This document shows, piece by piece, positions 4,516 to 6,594 of a DNA stretch of 6,594 bases (position 1 is its first letter; every line of letters starts with the position of its first letter). Under the pieces are notes generated by a model. It saw only the letters and a program-made list of their open reading frames with translations. It was not told where the DNA came from and did not search any database. Position numbers and translations under genes: made by a program. The DNA comes from Bacillota bacterium (GTDB lineage: Bacteria; Bacillota; Clostridia; Clostridiales; Clostridiaceae). Location of the stretch: contig JAEZDX010000645.1 in assembly GCA_023417975.1 (NCBI GenBank), positions 1 through 6,594 on the forward strand. Reading direction: 5' to 3'.

Positions 4516-5547
4516 TTATGCCTTCCATGCCTTCAACATGGAAAACAAAATTTCATTGTATTCCTGTTCATTTTCATAAATATTTTTAAGCGTATGTATA
4601 CAAGTATTATATACCTCGCTATTAAACTTTTGGGAATAGATAGCTTTAGCAGAGAGCGCCCTTAAAAACATCCATCCATCGATAACATTATCCATTATGT
4701 TCTGCAATTCACTGCTGACATTTATCACATCCAAGTTATACTTAAATAGAGTAACGAGCCTGTATTTATCTGAACATTTTCTATATATAGTACTGCTCAA
4801 GGTTTCTATTAAGTCTTCATTATTAATTAGATACTCATAACTATCTGCCATATAGCTTATACTTTTCAGTGAGTCTATGATTTCATCCTCATGTTCAAGC
4901 ATACTGCTAATATAATCCGAGATATACAAATGAGATAAATCTCTTGGTTGCAAATTATTTTTGTCCGGTTTCAGGTAGTATTCAAAGTAGTAATTAAAAT
5001 CAGGATATTGAGCAGGAACCTTACAGTAATTTTCAAATTCAGTAAAGGGCACTGTATACTCCTTATACTCATCAATGTCGTCCACAGTATATACTTCATC
5101 TTTCATTCCATCATATCCATAAACTAAAAGTGAATGTGGTCCATGCTGCTTATTGTAATAGAAAATTCTCCCCTTCTGGTAAAACAAGTCAATACATATT
5201 GAGAGCGGGCATCCTCTAGAAATAGAATCCATAATTTCTTCTTTTAGATTAAAAATATCCGGTGATTTTGCATTGACTAGAATGCCAATATCCTCAAGTA
5301 ATGTTTCAGTTGGTTTGATATTAACAACTTCCAGTCTAAAATAACCTTTTGATTGTACTTTTTCTTTATTAAATCTATATATAAAAATTACATTATTAAG
5401 AATCGGCAGGATACTTTTATTAAAGTAGGACCCAATTGTTAATAATGAAGTGTAAGTGCAATTTGCATAAGGATAATTATTTCGTTCATACATTTTTTTC
5501 ATCCCCTTAAAGGGATAAAAATTACTTAAAATCTCTATATCCGCCAT
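4516..5547 (-). CDS. BtrH N-terminal-domain-like protein, possible acyl/peptidyl transferase
   Basis: This is a 343-residue protein. The start is ATG 5547, 7 bases after a strong GGAGG site in TTGGAGGA; an upstream in-frame GTG (5571) has no such site. The N-terminal half resembles the BtrH_N domain, a papain/C39-like fold. It has YPYANCTYTSLL with Cys30 at the start of a helix, the strand block SRGCPLSICIDLFYQKGR (about 110-127) and HGPHSLLVYGYD (135-146) with His138, then YTVDDID (153-159). Cys30, His138 and one of the nearby Asp residues are my candidate catalytic set. In butirosin biosynthesis, BtrH transfers an acyl group from a carrier protein to an aminoglycoside amine; related domains occur in nonribosomal and ribosomal peptide clusters. 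The C-terminal half is helical with no recognised domain. No signal peptide is seen. It follows the P-loop gene by 56 bases in the same direction, so the two probably share a transcript. The actual substrate is unknown. Confidence 0.65.
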   Translation of the reverse strand: MADIEILSNFYPFKGMKKMYERNNYPYANCTYTSLLTIGSYFNKSILPILNNVIFIYRFNKEKVQSKGYFRLEVVNIKPTETLLEDIGILVNAKSPDIFNLKEEIMDSISRGCPLSICIDLFYQKGRIFYYNKQHGPHSLLVYGYDGMKDEVYTVDDIDEYKEYTVPFTEFENYCKVPAQYPDFNYYFEYYLKPDKNNLQPRDLSHLYISDYISSMLEHEDEIIDSLKSISYMADSYEYLINNEDLIETLSSTIYRKCSDKYRLVTLFKYNLDVINVSSELQNIMDNVIDGWMFLRALSAKAIYSQKFNSEVYNTCIHTLKNIYENEQEYNEILFSMLKAWKA

Positions 5548-5603
5548 ATATATTCCTCCAACATACAACACATAAAAATAAGGTTTCTATATTACCAGTA
5601 CAA

Positions 5604-6594
5604 TTATGTAAAATAATCGATGCATTCTTCCGTTAATTGTGTCATTTCCTCCGAATGATTTAATATAAAGGTTTTTCTTTGAAAAATATTACTTAGTTCT
5701 TCCCTTTTACTTTCCAAAAGCTTCTCGTTAACTTTTTCAAAGGAACTGCCTAAAACCGACCATTTCATATTTCTACAAAATGGAAATATCACCAGTGCTA
5801 TTACTTTAGCCGAAAGTACACTTTCAAGATATAAAATAGTACGATTTATATAGTCTATTTCATCGTTTATATTTACACATAGTACATATGCATCGGGTTC
5901 ACTGCCTAATATAAGTTCATGTTGAGCAATTGGATAAAAGCCAAGGTTTCCTGTGCTTAGCGGTATTGTTTGTGACTGAGAACCTACTATAATTATATCC
6001 GGATTCCTATCTTGAATTTTTCCTAATAAATAATTTACAGCTGCAACAGCTTTACTTCCATTCACTTTAACCGTAGATCCGTACCCAATAGGATAAACCT
6101 CGTCCATACCATACAATAAAGCAGAAGGTTCTGTTCCTAACTGTCCTACAGTATAGCCCATTTCCATAAATATGCTTCGAAGAGTGAGTTGAAGAGTAAA
6201 CTTACCTTGTTTAGGGCTTGTACCAAATACCCCCAGTACCGGTTGCGCTGTCTTTCGTAATTTCCCAAAAACCCCCGTAGGTATATACTCCTCCAAAAAC
6301 TTAGGATAAAATATATTGATTCCGTCATTCTCCATTTCATTTATTAAGTATTCATAATTGCTTAAATCATCAAATGCATAAACATTTTTTCTATATTCCT
6401 TGCATTTTTTCAACATATCCAATAACAAATCTTTTCCCACTATATTTGACAGTTCGCCCATATGTCCCAGGATTATAGTATCAAAGTTAGCTTCCCAATC
6501 CAGTTTATCGATGTTCTTAATGATGAATGTTTTGTCGTCCAAAGCCCCAATAAGCTCGGCTGCATTCTTTCCTATATTACACAATAATCTATAG
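5604..6594 (-). CDS. DUF1611-like P-loop protein, likely peptide/natural-product maturation protein (5' end outside window)
   Basis: The frame is open through the right edge, and the first TTG (6584) has no ribosome binding site, so the true start lies beyond 6594. About 330 residues are visible. The N-terminal part is Rossmann-like, with strands such as FDTIILGHMG and KNVYAFDD. The C-terminal part is a P-loop domain. VLGVFGTSPKQGKFT carries a G-x5-G-K-x-T loop (6195-6224), a deviant Walker A like those in DUF1611 and dethiobiotin synthetase. It is followed by VGQLGTEPS, GMDEVYPIGYGSTV, the strand DIIIVGSQSQTIP and SEPDAYVLCVN. This order matches DUF1611-type proteins (DgcN is a D-glutamate N-acetyltransferase of that group). 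It also matches, from memory, a clostridial 'peptide maturation system' family (TIGR04066). ATP or another nucleotide, or acetyl-CoA, may be the ligand. The BtrH-like gene 56 bases downstream supports a biosynthetic rather than a catabolic role. Confidence 0.7.
   Translation of the reverse strand, partial: YRLLCNIGKNAAELIGALDDKTFIIKNIDKLDWEANFDTIILGHMGELSNIVGKDLLLDMLKKCKEYRKNVYAFDDLSNYEYLINEMENDGINIFYPKFLEEYIPTGVFGKLRKTAQPVLGVFGTSPKQGKFTLQLTLRSIFMEMGYTVGQLGTEPSALLYGMDEVYPIGYGSTVKVNGSKAVAAVNYLLGKIQDRNPDIIIVGSQSQTIPLSTGNLGFYPIAQHELILGSEPDAYVLCVNINDEIDYINRTILYLESVLSAKVIALVIFPFCRNMKWSVLGSSFEKVNEKLLESKREELSNIFQRKTFILNHSEEMTQLTEECIDYFT

Noticed and set aside
4523..4543. Perfect 7-bp stem TTCCATG/CATGGAA with a 7-base loop near the convergent gene ends, considered as a terminator.
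   Set aside because: It lies inside the last codons of the BtrH-like gene and no T run follows on either strand.
6146..6340. Second minus-strand frame overlapping the P-loop gene.
   Set aside because: It is out of frame with the P-loop domain motifs, has no supported start and does not look like a protein family.

Overview
The window reads as a chromosomal stretch from a low-GC, Gram-positive Clostridia-type bacterium. The grounds are AT-rich codon use, strong AAGGAGG-type ribosome binding sites, GTG and TTG starts alongside ATG, a lipobox lipoprotein, and genes whose closest relatives, from memory, are in Clostridia. The species cannot be named from the sequence. No tRNA, rRNA, CRISPR array, insertion sequence or attachment site is visible, and there is no gene-free stretch longer than about 200 bases.

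Layout, left to right. (1) Bases 1-701, minus strand: the N-terminal part of a membrane sensor with a 7TM-DISM-type extracellular domain. It runs off the left edge, so its signalling output is not visible. (2) Bases 795-2280, minus strand: a probable three-gene unit consisting of a 62-residue two-helix membrane protein, a lipoprotein of an uncharacterised family and a VOC/glyoxalase-fold protein. It has a candidate promoter upstream (2251-2280) and a clear hairpin terminator at the end (795-842). (3) Bases 2293-3420, minus strand: a marR-GNAT pair. The MarR-type repressor gene has a near-consensus promoter whose -35 and -10 boxes sit in two similar palindromes 31 bp apart, a convincing autoregulatory arrangement. 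The acetyltransferase gene overlaps the end of marR and is interrupted by one in-frame TAA, so it looks like a recent pseudogene or a sequencing artefact. (4) Bases 3521-4422, plus strand, divergent from marR: a SpoU/TrmH-family RNA 2'-O-ribose methyltransferase, with its own candidate promoter. (5) Bases 4516-6594, minus strand: a two-gene set that looks like part of a natural-product or peptide-maturation locus continuing past the right edge. It comprises a P-loop protein related to DUF1611 (open at its 5' end) and a protein resembling the BtrH N-terminal domain, a cysteine-dependent acyltransferase or peptidase-like fold.

How the genes work together: the marR-GNAT unit and the divergent methyltransferase suggest a stress or antibiotic-response neighbourhood, but only marR autoregulation is directly supported by the sequence. 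The right-hand pair is the best candidate for an undescribed system. A BtrH-like enzyme would move an acyl or peptidyl group, and the P-loop partner resembles proteins I associate with clostridial peptide-maturation clusters. The precursor or carrier protein and other enzymes would have to lie beyond base 6594.
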